From Cupriavidus necator (GTDB lineage Bacteria > Pseudomonadota > Gammaproteobacteria > Burkholderiales > Burkholderiaceae), in the NCBI GenBank assembly GCA_022041995.1, contig CP074390.1, positions 2,728,001-2,792,000 on the forward strand: a DNA stretch of 64,000 bases. Direction: 5' to 3'. Shown here piece after piece: positions 63,768 through 64,000 of the stretch. The first letter of the stretch is position 1, and each line of letters opens with the position of its first letter. A program made the translations under genes and the position numbers. The notes beneath the pieces were generated by a model that saw only the letters and a program-made list of their open reading frames with translations, was not told where the DNA came from and did not search any database.

Positions 63768-64000
63768 TTATTCCCAGAGACCTTGCGGCATTGGCAGGCC
63801 TTCGTAGTCCTCCTCAGAAAGGGTCACTGGCAATTTAATCCCCTTTTCAGTGAGCAAGGCAATCAATTGGCGCGTATGCTGGGCCGAGTGCCACGTGGAG
63901 CGTTCCAGGAATTGGTGCAGTGGATGTTCGCCGTAGAACATTTTCAGCACCTGGGTGCAGGACTTATCGTCAAGCTTTGCCCACCATGCTTCCACCCTTG
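63768..64000 (-). CDS. DinB-like protein, C-terminal part (runs off the window)
   Basis: The visible 77 residues (EAWWAKLDDKSCTQVLKMFY, then ERSTWHSAQHTRQLIALLTE and GIKLPVTLSEEDYEGLPMPQ) match the C-terminal end of DinB_2-type four-helix proteins. The H-xx-QH-R-L pattern contributes a metal-ligand histidine. The 5' end lies beyond base 64000. It is 85 bases upstream of trxB on the same strand. Members act in thiol-dependent or repair reactions, but the role here is unknown. Confidence 0.65.
   Translation of the reverse strand, partial: RVEAWWAKLDDKSCTQVLKMFYGEHPLHQFLERSTWHSAQHTRQLIALLTEKGIKLPVTLSEEDYEGLPMPQGLWE

Overview
The window is a high-GC beta-proteobacterial segment that looks like the secondary chromosome of a Cupriavidus species of the C. 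necator (Ralstonia eutropha) type. The strongest marker is a complete red-type (form IC) Calvin-Benson-Bassham operon in the order cbbLSXYEFPTZGKA followed by a formate-dehydrogenase-like cbbB, with a divergent cbbR. This is recognition from gene content and order; no database was searched.

Layout, left to right. 1-2.1 kb: 5' part of a fumarylacetoacetase gene, a metal-dependent cyclase-family hydrolase and a divergent TetR regulator with two matching palindromic operators. 2.6-4.6 kb: a small heat-shock (Hsp20) cluster with a hairpin over the first ribosome binding site that could be an RNA thermometer; the first hsp20 is frameshifted and the third has lost its core. 4.9-12.1 kb: a phenylacetate (paa) cluster (symporter pair, paaK, paaN, paaE) in which one deletion joins the last codons of paaD to the middle of paaX, so paaABC are absent. 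12.1-13.9 kb: ACC deaminase acdS with its Lrp-type regulator acdR (frameshifted). 14-22.7 kb: an acyl-CoA catabolic cluster (acyl-CoA dehydrogenase, two CoA transferases, thiolase, AMP-dependent ligase) with LysR and AraC regulators. 22.9-26.3 kb: an isoquinoline-oxidoreductase-type molybdenum hydroxylase with a diheme cytochrome c. 26.5-30.5 kb: a class III cyclase fused to an FHA domain, a small gene and a ClpK/ClpG-type disaggregase. 30.7-47 kb: the cbb operon and cbbR.

From 46.8 kb the region is rearranged. A direct repeat of about 590 bp (3' end of cbbR plus a small downstream gene) flanks a 2.7-kb segment carrying a small conserved gene, dctA and the 3' remnant of an aspartate 4-decarboxylase-like gene. 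Then come a frameshifted Bug-type solute receptor, an N-terminally deleted D-tartrate dehydratase, an intact vanA/vanB-like Rieske oxygenase-reductase pair with a divergent LysR gene, a secreted dienelactone-hydrolase-like protein and an intact Bug receptor. A LysR gene is interrupted by an IS903-group IS5 element that itself contains an IS110-family element. The window ends with trxB and a truncated DinB-like gene.

Functionally, CbbR and the cbb operon give autotrophic CO2 fixation with photorespiratory salvage (cbbZ), RuBisCO activation (cbbX) and sugar-phosphate regeneration. The rest is accessory aromatic/organic-acid catabolism and heat-stress proteostasis. Five genes are each broken by exactly one missing base in a short G or C run. 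That shared signature makes undercalled homopolymers in the assembly at least as likely as real mutations, so these pseudogene calls are provisional. No rRNA, tRNA or CRISPR array was seen.
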